NCBI RefSeq assembly: GCF_946190065.1
Contig: NZ_CAMHZD010000011.1
Coordinates: 1 to 64,000 of the forward strand
Direction: 5' to 3'
Source: Streptococcus mitis
GTDB lineage: Bacteria > Bacillota > Bacilli > Lactobacillales > Streptococcaceae
Length of the DNA: 64,000 nt
Shown: one piece after another, positions 1 to 10,784 of the stretch
Position numbering within the stretch: the stretch's first letter is position 1
How the letters are laid out: the number at the start of each line of letters is the position of its first letter
Position numbers and translations under genes: made by a program
The notes under the pieces: model-generated
The model's database searches: none
What the model was told of the DNA's origin: nothing
What the model saw: only the letters and a program-made list of their open reading frames with translations

Positions 1-5
1 TACCA

Positions 6-77
6 TAGTCCGTACGGGATTCGAACCCGTGTTACCGCCGTGAAAAGGCGGTGTCTTAACCCCTTGACCAACGGACC
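6..77 (-). tRNA. tRNA-Glu (TTC)
   Basis: The minus strand folds into a 72-nt cloverleaf with acceptor arms GGTCCGT and ACGGACT, anticodon TTC between the CCGCC/GGCGG stem, and a GGTTCGAATCC T-arm. CCA is not encoded. The gene is identical to the plus-strand copy at 20329-20400. It lies downstream of comX, as in related streptococci. Confidence 0.97.
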
Positions 78-169
78 AGAGTTGTTATTTTTAACTCTTA
101 CTATTATACAGACTTTTTCTGACTTGTCAACAACTTTTTTAAACTTTTTATGTTTTTTTGTATGACTCC

Positions 170-649
170 CTAATGAGTACGGATATCAAACTCCTTAAAC
201 ACAATACGTAAGTCTCTCAATACTCTTTGACGCCCTCGGAAGCGTTCATGTCTTAAGACGCGTTCTAACTCTTCTTGTTTGTCTTTACTTTGTTTGTTTC
301 TATAATCTCTTAGTGTCTCATGAAAGAGATAATACTCATCTAGCCACATACCTCCCTCACTGATACGATGACTAATCTCACCTACTTCTTCATAGGGTTC
401 TTTATCATATCTACGCTTCTGGCTTTCCTGCTTACGGATATAGTCTAGGATCCGATTACGGAATTTAGTTTTGAAGTATTTACGTAAGCGTGGGATATCT
501 TCTACTATTCCTTCTTCTCTACTAATCAATTCATGTAAGCAAATCATTCCCTCTTGGTCCCAATCTGATAGCTCCCATAAATGGAGATGATATTCATTTC
601 TACACTTATATACAATCCCCTGGACTTCTTCATATAATTCTTTAAACAT
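170..649 (-). CDS. comX: Competence sigma factor ComX (SigX)
   Basis: This 159-aa protein is the alternative sigma factor that directs RNA polymerase to the cin-box promoters of late competence genes (here comFA and cbpD). It is short, as usual for ComX, and is rich in charged residues with an HTH-like C-terminal region (ERVLRHERFRGRQRVLRDLR). It lies between ftsH and a tRNA-Glu, a known location of comX1 in pneumococcus and relatives. The start follows an AAGGGG Shine-Dalgarno. A ComE-type box (GCAGTTGAG, minus strand, 730-738) sits upstream, which fits induction by phosphorylated ComE. Many strains carry a second identical copy outside this window. Identification rests on recognised family sequence and locus. 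Confidence 0.95.
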   Translation of the reverse strand: MFKELYEEVQGIVYKCRNEYHLHLWELSDWDQEGMICLHELISREEGIVEDIPRLRKYFKTKFRNRILDYIRKQESQKRRYDKEPYEEVGEISHRISEGGMWLDEYYLFHETLRDYRNKQSKDKQEELERVLRHERFRGRQRVLRDLRIVFKEFDIRTH

Positions 650-729
650 AACGTTCCCCTTTCTAGATACAGTCTAACAAATCAAGAACTTAATTGGGAC
701 CATTTCGCCTATTCTGTCTCCTTTACCGT

Positions 730-738
730 CTCAACTGC
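730..738 (-). promoter_or_regulatory. ComE-binding half-site upstream of comX
   Basis: The minus strand reads GCAGTTGAG, matching the conserved half of the ComE direct repeat (ACAnTTGAG). The same motif occurs before comC at 17961. It lies about 80 bp upstream of the comX start. The second half-site is poorly conserved. Confidence 0.6.
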
Positions 739-765
739 ACAAAAAAGAGAGGTCACGCCTCTCTC
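739..765 (-). terminator. Terminator downstream of ftsH
   Basis: On the minus strand a 7-bp stem (AGAGAGG with CCTCTCT and a 5-nt loop) is followed by a run of six T residues. It sits just past the ftsH stop and separates ftsH from comX. Confidence 0.85.
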
Positions 766-769
766 AGGG

Positions 770-2728
770 TTATATTTCATCATTCATTTTTGACTTTACT
801 TCATCATAAGATAATGCATGAGATTCCTCTTCTACGGTTTCAGGCATCTTTCCTGTTTCGTAAAGAGCTTTAATTTGTGTACTATCCAATGTTTCGTATT
901 TCAATAATGCTTCTGCAATCAACTTGTGAGTTTCACGATTTGACTGAATAATTTCAGCAGCTTTATTTCGTGCTTCATTCAATAATGAACGAACCTCTTC
1001 GTCAATTTCATAAGCTGTTTGTTCTGAGATTGATTTTTGAGGGCTCTGTGCACCAAACATAGCATGATTGCCCTCATATTGAACTGGACCTAGTTTTTCA
1101 CTCATACCGTACTCTGTAACCATTGCACGCGCCATTTGTGTCGCCTGTTCAAAGTCATTTGAAGCTCCTGTAGTTTGGACATTAAAGATAATTTCTTCGG
1201 CTACACGTCCACCCATTAAACCAGCCAATTGCTCTTTCATATCTTCTTTAGATAGAAGCATTTGATCCTCTTTAGGAAGTGCAATCATATAACCACCTGC
1301 ACGGCCGCGTGGTACGATAGTAACTTTATGAACAACACGAGCATTCGACAAGACTAGACCAACAATGGTATGTCCTGCCTCATGATAGGCAACCAATTCA
1401 CGTTCTTTTTGTGAAACTGTCTTATCTTTCTTAGAAGGTCCAGCAATAACTCTATCTTCTGCTTCATCAATATCTGAAGCATCAATTATCGATTTATTGC
1501 GACGAGCAGCGACTAAAGCAGCTTCATTCAATACATTCTCTAAATCAGCACCAACAAAACCTGGAGTTTGTTGGGCAACTAATTTCAAATCAACATTTTC
1601 CGCTAAAGGCTTGTTCTTAGCATGAACTTTCAAGATTGCTTCGCGACCTTTAACATCAGGACGGCCAACCAATACTTTTCTATCAAAACGTCCTGGACGT
1701 AAAAGGGCAGGATCAAGTACATCTGAACGGTTTGTCGCAGCGATAACGATAATCCCTTCATTTCCCTCAAAACCATCCATCTCAATCAAAAGTTGGTTCA
1801 AGGTTTGTTCACGTTCGTCATTTCCTCCACCAAGACCAACTCCACGTTGACGTCCAACAGCATCAATTTCATCGATAAAGATAATAGCTGGTGCTGCTTT
1901 TTTGGCATCTTCAAAAAGAGAACGAACACGACTAGCTCCAACTCCGACAAACATTTCTACAAAGTCAGAACCTGAAATACTAAAGAATGGAACACCTGCT
2001 TCTCCGGCGACTGCCTTAGCAAGCAAAGTTTTACCTGTTCCCGGAGGTCCCTCCAGAAGGACACCTGCTGGAATACGAGCTCCAAGTTTTGTAAATCGTT
2101 TTGGATCTTTTAAAAATTCAACAACTTCAACTAGTTCTTGTTTTTCTTCCTCAGCTCCAGCCACATCTGAAAATCTTACTTTAATATCTTCTTTATTTGC
2201 AGCTTTAGCCTTACTACGTCCAAAACTCATCGGGTTACGGCTATTATTTCCTCCCATATTTCCCATCATCGAGAAGAGGAAGAAGAAGAGGATACCGAAT
2301 GGCACAATGGATACAAGAATATTAATCCACATACCACTTGAACTTTCATGCTTAATAGTTACTTCCGCTTTATGGTCAGAAGCAAGCTTTTGCAATTCTG
2401 ATACTGTAGTATCTGAAGGAAGAATAATACTTGAAAATTTCTCTACTGTTGTAGCAGAAGGAGAAAAGAACTGGATACCTGTTTCTTCTTTACTTGTTTT
2501 AGGATTTTTATAGACACCCGAAATCTCGATAACACTGCCATTTGGTTGGTAGGTTAATTCTTTTACATTGTCATCGGTAATTTCTTTTACCAATTCTGTA
2601 TAATTAATTTGCTCACTTTTCCCTGCAACACTACCTGTACTGAAATACTGGTAAGCTGTAACTAGGAAAAAAATAAGTAATAACCATAGAAAAGGATTTT
2701 TAATTAAACCATTATTTTGTTTTTTCAT
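770..2728 (-). CDS. ftsH: ATP-dependent zinc metalloprotease FtsH
   Basis: This membrane-anchored AAA+ protease degrades misassembled membrane proteins and short-lived cytosolic regulators. The 652-aa product has an N-terminal transmembrane helix ([15 protein letters not shown]), an extracytoplasmic segment and a second helix near residue 140. The AAA domain shows Walker A GPPGTGKT, Walker B IIFIDEID and an SRH region ([20 protein letters not shown]). The zinc protease motif HEAGH follows. The length is normal for the family. It is the last gene of a minus-strand run with hpt and tilS, 15 bp after hpt, and is followed by a terminator. Confidence 0.98.
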   Translation of the reverse strand: MKKQNNGLIKNPFLWLLLIFFLVTAYQYFSTGSVAGKSEQINYTELVKEITDDNVKELTYQPNGSVIEISGVYKNPKTSKEETGIQFFSPSATTVEKFSSIILPSDTTVSELQKLASDHKAEVTIKHESSSGMWINILVSIVPFGILFFFLFSMMGNMGGNNSRNPMSFGRSKAKAANKEDIKVRFSDVAGAEEEKQELVEVVEFLKDPKRFTKLGARIPAGVLLEGPPGTGKTLLAKAVAGEAGVPFFSISGSDFVEMFVGVGASRVRSLFEDAKKAAPAIIFIDEIDAVGRQRGVGLGGGNDEREQTLNQLLIEMDGFEGNEGIIVIAATNRSDVLDPALLRPGRFDRKVLVGRPDVKGREAILKVHAKNKPLAENVDLKLVAQQTPGFVGADLENVLNEAALVAARRNKSIIDASDIDEAEDRVIAGPSKKDKTVSQKERELVAYHEAGHTIVGLVLSNARVVHKVTIVPRGRAGGYMIALPKEDQMLLSKEDMKEQLAGLMGGRVAEEIIFNVQTTGASNDFEQATQMARAMVTEYGMSEKLGPVQYEGNHAMFGAQSPQKSISEQTAYEIDEEVRSLLNEARNKAAEIIQSNRETHKLIAEALLKYETLDSTQIKALYETGKMPETVEEESHALSYDEVKSKMNDEI

Positions 2729-2743
2729 TAAAAATTGTTCTTT

Positions 2744-3286
2744 CTAATTTGAATATACTTCTTCTTTCAATACTCCAACATAAGGAAGGTTACGATAATT
2801 TTCTTTGTAGTCTAAACCATAACCTACTACAAACTCATTTGGAATAGTAAAGCAGGTATAGTCAGCCTCAATTTCTACAACACGTCCTTCTGGTTTATCC
2901 AACAAGGTTGCAATGTGAACAGAAGCTGCTTCTCTTGCAATAAACATATCTCGCAAATTCTTCAAAGTTTGACCTGTATCAATGATATCTTCTACAAATA
3001 AAACATGTCTTCCTTTGATGTCTTGAGTTACATCTTGCTTGATATTGATGACACCGCTACTTGCTGTTCCACCATGATAGCTAGAAACCATCATGAAGTC
3101 CATTTCAATATGTGTGTCGATATGTTTGACTAATTCAGCCATAAAAGGAATAGATCCTTTTAAAATCCCAACTAAGATTGGATTTTTTCCTGCATAGTCT
3201 TTAGTTAATTGAGCACCTAATTTTTTAGCAGCTTCTGTAATTTCATCGTGTGAAACGAGGATTTTTTTAATATCGTTTTCTAACAT
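2744..3286 (-). CDS. hpt: Hypoxanthine-guanine phosphoribosyltransferase
   Basis: This purine salvage enzyme converts hypoxanthine or guanine plus PRPP to IMP or GMP. The 180-aa protein has the PRPP-binding motif [14 protein letters not shown] in mid-sequence and the flexible-loop region [10 protein letters not shown] before it, both typical of HGPRTases. It lies between tilS (4 bp away) and ftsH, the conserved tilS-hpt-ftsH order of Firmicutes. Co-transcription with its neighbours is inferred from spacing. Confidence 0.97.
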   Translation of the reverse strand: MLENDIKKILVSHDEITEAAKKLGAQLTKDYAGKNPILVGILKGSIPFMAELVKHIDTHIEMDFMMVSSYHGGTASSGVINIKQDVTQDIKGRHVLFVEDIIDTGQTLKNLRDMFIAREAASVHIATLLDKPEGRVVEIEADYTCFTIPNEFVVGYGLDYKENYRNLPYVGVLKEEVYSN

Positions 3287-3290
3287 TTTT

Positions 3291-4568
3291 TTACCTATCT
3301 ATTTTTTCTATATAAAGTACAGTGTTCATTATATCATTTTTCGTGTTTTTACTCAAATTACTGGTCGCAATTCCCAAAATTGAGACAATTTCACCAAATT
3401 GCTCAATAATCAGAGCTGATTTTCGCTTTTCCATAGGGATTTTCAAATCAATAAATAGACGTCTGAGTTTTTTTCTATGCCCATTTTGAATCAAAAAATC
3501 TCCTGTTTTCCGATGACGAATGTGTACTGATGTTTCCCGTGAAACAGGTACCTGCTGAATTAATTCACCATCTAAAGGAAGTCCAAAGGAAAATAAATAT
3601 CCTTGATAAGATACCTGATTTTGATAGTGTAACACAAGTTCATCTTCCTTTTCATCAGACTGAGGACTGATTTTACAAATCCGAAACTGTTGATACTCTT
3701 TTACTAATTCATAACCATTTTTAAGCGGATGACGATACTGGCTTTTAGTTTTTAAAATTTGTCTAACTTCTTCAAACTGAGCTTTTGTAAGATTCAAATC
3801 TGGAAAATGATTCAGATAAGTTTGAAGTAAAACTCTTTGTGTCGACTCAGAGTAAGACAATAGCTGATATAAATTTTCTACATCAATATTTTTTGATAAT
3901 TCAGCTATAGCTAAGTCATAATCTAAAATTTCATTACCGATACTTAAGATTGCATCTCTAAATCTAGGATTTTCTTTTTCTAATTCTGGTAAGTATGAGT
4001 TTCGAATACGATTGCGAAAATAATGATTTTCCTTATTTGATGTATCTTCAAAATGAAAAATTGATAGGAAGTCTTTTTTCTGAAAATGCAAGAAGGGACG
4101 AATGATTTCTATCTCTCCGACTACTTGCTTCTCCTTAATTCCTGATAGATAGCGCAAACGAGTTCCTCGAATCAAGCGCATCAAAATCGTTTCCACCTGA
4201 TCATCAGCATGGTGGGCAGTGACTAAGGCTGTCGCACCTGTCTTTTTCATGACCTCTTGAAAAAAATCATAACGAAAATTTCGTGCACGCGCTTCTGAAA
4301 ATTCTCCTGAAAAATTGCTGATATAAATAGGAAGCTCTGCTTCAGCAGCTAACTTCCTTAATTCCTGTTCTTCCCAATCTGATTCTACTCTCTGATTATG
4401 ATTCACATGAGCTAGAATCAATTCAATTTCTAACTCTTTTTGATACGTAGATAACACCTTAAATAGAAACATAGAATCTAATCCACCAGAAAGAGCTAGA
4501 ACCACCTTAGCATGCTTTTTGAAATATCCCTTCTTGAGAAAATGATTTAAAAAATCTTGTTCCCTCAT
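3291..4568 (-). CDS. tilS: tRNA(Ile)-lysidine synthase TilS
   Basis: TilS attaches lysine to C34 of the CAU-anticodon tRNA-Ile so that it reads AUA instead of AUG. The 425-aa protein has the N-type ATP-pyrophosphatase P-loop [10 protein letters not shown] near residue 25 and the [16 protein letters not shown] motif near residue 120, plus a C-terminal substrate domain ([10 protein letters not shown]). Its ATG overlaps the stop of the upstream beta-lactamase-like gene as ATGA, so the two are probably translationally coupled. A parS-like palindrome lies inside the gene at 3531-3546. Confidence 0.97.
   Translation of the reverse strand: MREQDFLNHFLKKGYFKKHAKVVLALSGGLDSMFLFKVLSTYQKELEIELILAHVNHNQRVESDWEEQELRKLAAEAELPIYISNFSGEFSEARARNFRYDFFQEVMKKTGATALVTAHHADDQVETILMRLIRGTRLRYLSGIKEKQVVGEIEIIRPFLHFQKKDFLSIFHFEDTSNKENHYFRNRIRNSYLPELEKENPRFRDAILSIGNEILDYDLAIAELSKNIDVENLYQLLSYSESTQRVLLQTYLNHFPDLNLTKAQFEEVRQILKTKSQYRHPLKNGYELVKEYQQFRICKISPQSDEKEDELVLHYQNQVSYQGYLFSFGLPLDGELIQQVPVSRETSVHIRHRKTGDFLIQNGHRKKLRRLFIDLKIPMEKRKSALIIEQFGEIVSILGIATSNLSKNTKNDIMNTVLYIEKIDR
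3531..3546. promoter_or_regulatory. parS-like centromere site inside tilS
   Basis: The sequence TGTTTCCCGTGAAACA matches the bacterial parS consensus TGTTTCACGTGAAACA at 15 of 16 positions. ParB is encoded about 12 kb away in this window. Streptococci are known to carry a few parS sites close to oriC. Confidence 0.85.
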
Positions 4569-5833
4569 TTTAGAACCTCATAAACATCTTTGGATATCTT
4601 AGAAATCGTATCATAATCAGAATTTTTAGTGAAAATAGAAAGAATAAATGGAGAATCTGCATAGACAACACCTGTATCATGCTTAAATTCATCCGCATCT
4701 CCAATTTTATGAGCTACTTTAACAGAAACACCTTTGGCAATTCTCTCATTATCAAAATCTGTTTTAGTCAAAGACTCCAATACAAATCCATTTTGATTAT
4801 AAATTGCCTCCATAACCTTCCCAGCCATCTTAGAAGAAATCAATTTTTCTTTTGAATCCCAATCATCTCCCATAATAGCAGACATCTTGGATTTGAATGT
4901 GGCATCAGATTGGTTTGAAATGTAATATCCCAATAGATTATGAGCTACATTATCAGATTCTTTTGATACTTTCGTAATTAAATCTTTTAGAGAATACTCT
5001 TTATTATCCTCTTTTTTAGGAAGACTACCACTTCCTTCTGGTTTATAGGAACCTGGAAAATCATTGACTGCAGATATGTATTTTACAGTCGTATCTAACT
5101 GATAAAGACCTTCATTGATTTTTTCTTGCGTATAGTAGAGATAAGGGAGTTTCAAAACACTAGCCGCATACATCTTTTCATCTTGATTGATACCAGCTTC
5201 TTTTCCAGTAGTCAGTTGCTTAACATAAATAGAGAATGAATCCTTCTGATATTTTTCCGATAACATTTCTTGGACTTTACTCATCCGATTATCTGCTTCA
5301 GAAGTTGATTCCTTATCTACCCATCCAGCCTGATCAATATGTAGAAATTCTCTTCCTTCTACAAACATGGTCTTATCTATCGGAACTTGCGAATAAGCTG
5401 ATAAGGATGATTTCACCTCTTTTAAATCATAAGGGCTATTGTACAGTTTAAAATCAGATTCTAACCATACTTTTTTTATTGTTGGAGTTACCTCTGACTG
5501 ATCATATAAAAATCGTTTGTCCGCAGCTATAAATTGGTGGTTGGATAACTTAAATATTGGAATTCCCTGTTTATTTAAGCGCCACTCGGTTATTTGGAAA
5601 CTTGTTTTTGGAGTTAATTTTCCAGATTCCACTACTAAATCTTCATTCGCATAGATAGGAACTTCTCCATAAACCATAGGAGAACTTAATTTTTCTCTAA
5701 AATAAATACCAAAGTCAGATTGTGAAAGGTAATAAATTTCTTTCGAAGTATAGACGACTTCTTTTTCTGTGCTAACGACTTTTGAGATGGTCAAAAAACT
5801 CGGTAGCAACAAAATAATTAAGAATTTACGCAT
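4565..5833 (-). CDS. Class A beta-lactamase-like serine hydrolase (exported)
   Basis: I chose the start at 5833 ([14 protein letters not shown]), which gives a clear N-terminal signal segment; a start at 5902 would put 23 lysine-rich residues in front of it. The product is about 422 aa. An N-terminal region of unknown role precedes a penicillin-recognising fold with SVLK (SxxK), SDN (in SKESDNVAH) and a KIG triad in place of the usual KTG. A true antibiotic-inactivating role is not implied: this conserved streptococcal protein near divIC is generally uncharacterised and may act on the cell wall. It overlaps the preceding small gene and tilS by a few bases, so it belongs to the divIC-tilS operon. 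Confidence 0.85.
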   Translation of the reverse strand: MRKFLIILLLPSFLTISKVVSTEKEVVYTSKEIYYLSQSDFGIYFREKLSSPMVYGEVPIYANEDLVVESGKLTPKTSFQITEWRLNKQGIPIFKLSNHQFIAADKRFLYDQSEVTPTIKKVWLESDFKLYNSPYDLKEVKSSLSAYSQVPIDKTMFVEGREFLHIDQAGWVDKESTSEADNRMSKVQEMLSEKYQKDSFSIYVKQLTTGKEAGINQDEKMYAASVLKLPYLYYTQEKINEGLYQLDTTVKYISAVNDFPGSYKPEGSGSLPKKEDNKEYSLKDLITKVSKESDNVAHNLLGYYISNQSDATFKSKMSAIMGDDWDSKEKLISSKMAGKVMEAIYNQNGFVLESLTKTDFDNERIAKGVSVKVAHKIGDADEFKHDTGVVYADSPFILSIFTKNSDYDTISKISKDVYEVLK

Positions 5834-5948
5834 TCTTCCTTTCCTTTTCTTCTTGTAAACGCAATAATTGATTTTTTTCAGCCAACTCTTCCAGCTTTTC
5901 ATCCGATAGACTCAAAAATTGCTCTATTACATCTAATAAATTTTCCAT
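5826..5948 (-). CDS. Small conserved hypothetical protein, 40 aa
   Basis: The start at 5948 (MENLLDVIEQFLSLSDEKL) is preceded by AAGGTGAT. The longer reading frame upstream of it only repeats divIC sequence in another frame. The product is an acidic, probably helical 40-aa protein. Its stop overlaps the start of the beta-lactamase-like gene by 8 nt and it begins 5 nt after divIC. A gene of this size at this place is conserved in pneumococcus-like genomes. Function is unknown. Confidence 0.75.
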   Translation of the reverse strand: MENLLDVIEQFLSLSDEKLEELAEKNQLLRLQEEKERKNA

Positions 5949-5952
5949 TTCA

Positions 5953-6321
5953 TCACCTTGGAAGCAAGTCAGGAATCGTATAAACGGCTTCCCGATTCTT
6001 AGAATAATAATATTTTGCACGCATGTATTTAGCAGCGTAATCTTCATCTTTCAACTTTGTGGCAAAAGCTGTTTCCTTCTCCTTTTCCTCACTCAAGGTT
6101 TGATACTGAGTTTGCAAGTCTGATAACTGTTGACGTCTTTGGAGTAATTGGTAATAGCTTTGAGCAAGATTATAAGTTGGTAAAATGAACAATAAAATCA
6201 TCAAAATAAGAACCCAACCCATGAAACGATTCCGTTTTTGTCGTTCCTTCATCAGATAACGACGACGTTGGTGTTCATTTTGAATAAAGGAATTATTCAA
6301 TTGTACGATATTTTTAGACAT
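5953..6321 (-). CDS. divIC: Septum formation protein DivIC (FtsB-like)
   Basis: DivIC joins FtsL and DivIB in the division complex that activates septal peptidoglycan synthesis. The 122-aa protein has a basic cytoplasmic N-terminus ([14 protein letters not shown]), one transmembrane helix ([16 protein letters not shown]) and an extracytoplasmic coiled coil rich in Q, L and E. This is the classic bitopic layout. It overlaps the upstream S4-domain gene by 8 nt. The location next to rqcP and mfd matches other Firmicutes. Confidence 0.93.
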
Positions 6322-6580
6322 TTTCTTCTACCCGTGTTTCACTGATAATTTCATACATGCCTGCTGCATCTTCTTTTTTTGTACTATCTTTCATCTCTAG
6401 TACTTTTACAAGTAGCAACTTATTGCCAAAGCGAATTTCAACTTGGTCATTAACTTTCAAATCCGTTGAACTTTTTGCCAAGATTCCATTTACCTTGATT
6501 CTGCCTTTATCTGCTACTTCTTTTGCGACTGTACGACGCTTGATAATTCGTGATACTTTTAAATATTTGTCTAATCTCAT
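6314..6580 (-). CDS. rqcP: S4-domain RNA-binding protein RqcP (YabO/HslR type)
   Basis: This 88-aa protein is an almost bare S4 domain, starting [19 protein letters not shown] and containing GRIKVNG. Members of this family bind the stalled 50S subunit with RqcH and take part in C-terminal alanine tailing during ribosome quality control. The role here is transferred by homology. It sits between mfd and divIC, as in Bacillus subtilis yabO. Confidence 0.9.
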
Positions 6581-6637
6581 TTTTATTACCTCAAATTATT
6601 ATTGTACCATTTTTATCCATTTTATAGAAGAAAAATG

Positions 6638-9600
6638 TTAAAGAGAATTGCCTTCTTTTGACTCTTTTATCTCTAATAAACTTTCTCCAAAAATGAGCAG
6701 ACCTTCTAAAATTTCATAGTCCTTCTTGTTTCGGACATCAAATACAACTTCCATTAATCCCTTATTCTCAGCTATGGCTGCTTTTAGGTTTGTTGCAGAT
6801 AAAGCTTTAAAATAATCTTGAGCTAAAAACAGTCGTTGAGTGACTTTTTCAAATTGAACTGTAATTCTATTATCTTTTCTTTCAACACGTTGAACAAAGA
6901 CCTTGTCCAAGTATGATTTGACCAAACTAATCTCTAAAAGATAAGCTACCACGTCTGGGTACTCTCCAAAGCGGTCCATCAACTCTTCCTGTAACTCTTC
7001 ATAATTGACACGGTTGTCAATTTGACGAATTTTCTTGTAAATTTCAATCTTATGTCGTTGGTCAGATATATAAGTATCAGGAAGATAGGCATCAATTTGC
7101 AAAAGAAATTCGGCATTTCCTTTGGTTCTTGTGTTCCCATTACCATGTCGTTTAGCAATAGCTTCCTCTAGTAATTGCGAATACAATTCAAAACCAACAG
7201 AATCAATGAAACCAGACTGGGATTTGCCTAAGAGATTTCCTGCTCCACGAATCGAAAGATCGCGCATTGCAATCTTAAATCCGGAACCCAATTCTGTAAA
7301 TCCTTTGATAGCTTCTAATCTCTTTTCAGAAACTTCACTGATTGATTTTTCTGGACGATACATGAGATAAGCATAAGCAATACGATTACTACGACCAACT
7401 CTTCCTCTTAATTGATACAAGGTTGACAAGCCCATATGGTCCGCATTTTCAATAAATAAAGTATTGGCATTTGGAATGTCTACCCCTGTCTCAATAATGG
7501 TAGTTGTCACCAAAATATCATACTGACCTTCAATGAAATCCAGTAGAGTATTTTCTAACTGAATCTCACTCATTTGCCCATGAACATAACCAATCGAAGC
7601 CTCTGGAATCAACTCCTGTAATTCTGAAACCTTTTGGTCAATCGTGTCAACTTTGTTGTAAAGATAGTAAACTTGACCTCCACGCTCCATTTCACGCAAG
7701 ACCGCATCACGAATGACACTATCATTCTTTTCCAAAACATAGGTTTGCACTGGATAACGATTAGTCGGCGGAGTTTCAATAACAGACAAATCTCTGATTC
7801 CCAGCATAGACATATGGAGGGTACGAGGAATTGGAGTAGCGGTCAAGGTTAGGACATCCACTTGTTTTTTCAATTCTTTCAATGTTTCCTTATGCTTGAC
7901 ACCAAATCGCTGTTCCTCATCTATAATCATCAAGCCCAAATCAGCAAACACAACATCTTTTGACAAAACACGATGTGTTCCAATCAAAATATCAACTTGA
8001 CCCTTTTTCAATTTTTCAAGTGTTTCAGTCTGCTCTTTTTTACTTCTAAAGCGACTCAATACATCAATATTAACTGCAAAATTTTGGAATCGTTCCTTAA
8101 AATTCGTATAGTGCTGTTGAGCTAAAACCGTCGTCGGAACGAGAACGACAACCTGTTTGTGATCATTGACTGCCTTAAAGGCTGCACGCATAGCAACTTC
8201 AGTCTTCCCAAAACCAACATCCCCAACTAAAAGTCGATCCATTGGTTGAGAAGCCTGCATATCTCTCTTGATTTCCTCAACACTACGAAGTTGATCATCC
8301 GTTTCAACATAAGGGAAGGCATCATCAAAAGCATGTTGATCCTCATCATCAGCTGAGAAAGCAAAACCCTTCAACTGACTGCGTTCAGAATAAAGTTTAA
8401 TTAAATCGTCAGCTATATCCTCTACCTGGTTCTTAACTTTTTGCTTGGCTTTTTTGAAATGACCGTCATTTAATTTATTGAGTTTAGGAGCTTTACCGTC
8501 ACTTGAAACGTATTTGGAAAGTAGATGAATCTGTTCCACTGGGATAGAGATTTGATCCCCGTTTTGGTATTGAACACTGACATAATCACGGTGAATCCCT
8601 TTGATTTCAATTGTTTCAATCCCTAGATATTGACCAATTCCATGGATATGGTGAACAACGTAATCTCCTTTTTCAAGTTCATTGTAATCTTTTAATCTCT
8701 CTGCGTTTGAAACATGTTGTCTTCGAAAACGACGTTTCAATTTCTTTTGAAAAATCTCATGTTCAGTTATCAATAAAACCTTTTCATCTACAAAATGAAA
8801 ACCATGTCTGAGATTACCCTCAATTAAGTTTACAGATTCTTTACAAACACTTGACTTATCTCTAGAATCCAATTTAATCTGGTATTCCTCTAAAACATCC
8901 TCCAATGTTTTACTTCCCATTGAATTGCTAGACTGCAGGATAATAGTATAATCCATTTTTTTGTATCGCTCAATTTCTTCTTTTAGAAAAGAAAATTGAT
9001 TGAAAAACTCCTGCATAGGATATTGATTAAATTGATAAATTTGGTCAAACTTGAGATTGCCTAACCCCTTTTGCAGATTAGAGAAAAAGGTAACCGGACT
9101 CTGCTTTTTATAGATTTGCTCTGTATCTGCAAAATACTGCATCTCAGAAAATGCTTTACTGTTCTGTAATTCTTCTGTAAAGTATTGTGCTAACTCCCTT
9201 TCAAAGACTTCATACTGATTCATCAATTTCTGATAATCATCAAAGAATACTGGGGTATCTTTTTCAATATAGTCAAAGACAGTCCATGTCTTTTCATAGC
9301 ACAAAGATAAAAACTTCCGTGAATCTGAATGTATTTGTTTTTGGTGAAAACTTGAAAGAATTTCTTCTAGATAGGATTTCAAAATCGGTGATAACGTTTT
9401 TGAAATTTGTTTTTCTAAAGCTGACTGTCCTCGTTGATAATCCTTTTCTCTCAAAAGCATATCACTAGCTGGAAAGATAGTGAGTTCTGTCTGATTTTCT
9501 TTCGATAATTGTGTTTCGACTTCAAATAACCTAATACCATCAATTTCATCACCAAAAAACTCAATTCGGCAAGGTTCTAACTGGGATATTTCAAAAATAT

Positions 9601-10141
9601 CTAAAATATCTCCTCGTATACTAAACTCTCCCTGAGTTTGTACTTGTGTAACTTTTCGATAGCCTATCTCTTTTAACTGATGGATAAGTGCGTGTTGGTC
9701 ATATTCTTCACCAACTGTTATTTTTACAATACTATCTTTAAATATATTGGGAGACGGTAAAATCAATCGACTTGCTGCGATATTACAAACTAAAATCCCT
9801 TTCTTAGATGAATCAGTCAAAAAACGCAAGGCTTCAACCCGTGAAATGATTTTTTCTTGTGAAGACATCAAAAACTCGACCATAGGGGAGTCATCTACCA
9901 AAAATGGATAGATAAGTTCCTCACCCAAGACAGATATAAGATCACTAACAAGTCCTTCTGCTCCTCCATAAGTTGACGTCAATAACACAATCTTATCTTC
10001 CTGTCTCAAACTACTAGCAATTGCTAAAGCTTTTGTAGAAGTTGACAATCCTAACATTAATTGTCTTTTCTTATCTGTCAGTTTTTGATGCCATTTTTTT
10101 ATCTGATCATTTTCTGAGAATAAATCTAATAAGGCCACCAT
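6638..10141 (-). CDS. mfd: Transcription-repair coupling factor Mfd
   Basis: Mfd removes RNA polymerase stalled at lesions and recruits UvrA. The 1167-aa product has an N-terminal UvrB-like module, a CarD-like RNAP interaction domain (GDYVVHHIHGIGQYLG, near residue 500) and a RecG-like helicase with Walker A VGDVGFGKTEVA, DEEQ box (IIDEEQRFG) and motif VI QLRGRVGRSNR. A TRCF C-terminal domain follows. Full length for the family. It starts directly at the pth stop codon (no gap), so pth and mfd are probably co-transcribed. Confidence 0.98.
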   Translation of the reverse strand: MVALLDLFSENDQIKKWHQKLTDKKRQLMLGLSTSTKALAIASSLRQEDKIVLLTSTYGGAEGLVSDLISVLGEELIYPFLVDDSPMVEFLMSSQEKIISRVEALRFLTDSSKKGILVCNIAASRLILPSPNIFKDSIVKITVGEEYDQHALIHQLKEIGYRKVTQVQTQGEFSIRGDILDIFEISQLEPCRIEFFGDEIDGIRLFEVETQLSKENQTELTIFPASDMLLREKDYQRGQSALEKQISKTLSPILKSYLEEILSSFHQKQIHSDSRKFLSLCYEKTWTVFDYIEKDTPVFFDDYQKLMNQYEVFERELAQYFTEELQNSKAFSEMQYFADTEQIYKKQSPVTFFSNLQKGLGNLKFDQIYQFNQYPMQEFFNQFSFLKEEIERYKKMDYTIILQSSNSMGSKTLEDVLEEYQIKLDSRDKSSVCKESVNLIEGNLRHGFHFVDEKVLLITEHEIFQKKLKRRFRRQHVSNAERLKDYNELEKGDYVVHHIHGIGQYLGIETIEIKGIHRDYVSVQYQNGDQISIPVEQIHLLSKYVSSDGKAPKLNKLNDGHFKKAKQKVKNQVEDIADDLIKLYSERSQLKGFAFSADDEDQHAFDDAFPYVETDDQLRSVEEIKRDMQASQPMDRLLVGDVGFGKTEVAMRAAFKAVNDHKQVVVLVPTTVLAQQHYTNFKERFQNFAVNIDVLSRFRSKKEQTETLEKLKKGQVDILIGTHRVLSKDVVFADLGLMIIDEEQRFGVKHKETLKELKKQVDVLTLTATPIPRTLHMSMLGIRDLSVIETPPTNRYPVQTYVLEKNDSVIRDAVLREMERGGQVYYLYNKVDTIDQKVSELQELIPEASIGYVHGQMSEIQLENTLLDFIEGQYDILVTTTIIETGVDIPNANTLFIENADHMGLSTLYQLRGRVGRSNRIAYAYLMYRPEKSISEVSEKRLEAIKGFTELGSGFKIAMRDLSIRGAGNLLGKSQSGFIDSVGFELYSQLLEEAIAKRHGNGNTRTKGNAEFLLQIDAYLPDTYISDQRHKIEIYKKIRQIDNRVNYEELQEELMDRFGEYPDVVAYLLEISLVKSYLDKVFVQRVERKDNRITVQFEKVTQRLFLAQDYFKALSATNLKAAIAENKGLMEVVFDVRNKKDYEILEGLLIFGESLLEIKESKEGNSL

Positions 10142-10711
10142 TTATCCGTTATACCTCTGCATCGTTTTTTCAAAGTTTTTCTCTTGTAAATAGTAGTTTA
10201 CAGAATCGTCAACTTTGTCAATAGACTGTAAAATACCAATATAATCATCCTTGTCAAACTTACTCAAAACATGGTTAACAACTGACATTCCATTTTTAGG
10301 TCTTCCGATTCCAATCTTAACACGATTAAATGTCTGGGTTCCAATATGTTGAATAATAGACTTGATACCATTATGACCACCTGCGGATCCCTTTGCTCTT
10401 AAGCGAATCTTTCCAACTTCCATGTCAAGGTCATCGTAAATGATGAGTAAATCTTCAATATCCAAACCATAATAAGTTAATAAAGCATGAACCGCTTTTC
10501 CACTTTCATTCATAAATGTCGTTGGTTTGACAAGATAAATTTTTTCTCCATTTAGGAAAAAGGATGCTAGGTCAGCTTGAAATATTTTATCATGTGTAAA
10601 AGTGACATTCTGTTTCTTCGCTAGTTGGTCAATCAACATAAAACCAACATTGTGTTTTGTTTCAAAATATTTATCCCCTGGATTTCCTAATCCTACAAGT
10701 AATTTGGTCAT
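10142..10711 (-). CDS. pth: Peptidyl-tRNA hydrolase
   Basis: Pth hydrolyses the ester bond of peptidyl-tRNA dropped from ribosomes. The 189-aa protein shows the N-terminal [19 protein letters not shown] motif with the catalytic His in HNVGF, TFMNESG, and [11 protein letters not shown] followed by [11 protein letters not shown]. These are diagnostic. It is located between ychF and mfd and abuts mfd. Confidence 0.98.
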   Translation of the reverse strand: MTKLLVGLGNPGDKYFETKHNVGFMLIDQLAKKQNVTFTHDKIFQADLASFFLNGEKIYLVKPTTFMNESGKAVHALLTYYGLDIEDLLIIYDDLDMEVGKIRLRAKGSAGGHNGIKSIIQHIGTQTFNRVKIGIGRPKNGMSVVNHVLSKFDKDDYIGILQSIDKVDDSVNYYLQEKNFEKTMQRYNG

Positions 10712-10732
10712 TTATTTTTCCTTTCAAAAGCC

Positions 10733-10758
10733 AAAAGGGTTGGAATTTTTTTCCAACC
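10733..10758 (-). terminator. Hairpin after ychF
   Basis: An 8-bp stem, GGTTGGAA with TTCCAACC (10738-10758), lies between ychF and pth. On the minus strand it is followed by only a short T run (CCTTTT), so it is a weak or partial terminator. Confidence 0.6.
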
Positions 10759-10784
10759 TAATTGACACTATTCATTAATTTTTT

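Noticed and set aside
1902-2513. 203-aa plus-strand frame opposite ftsH
   Set aside because: Antisense shadow of a strongly conserved gene; no start signal.
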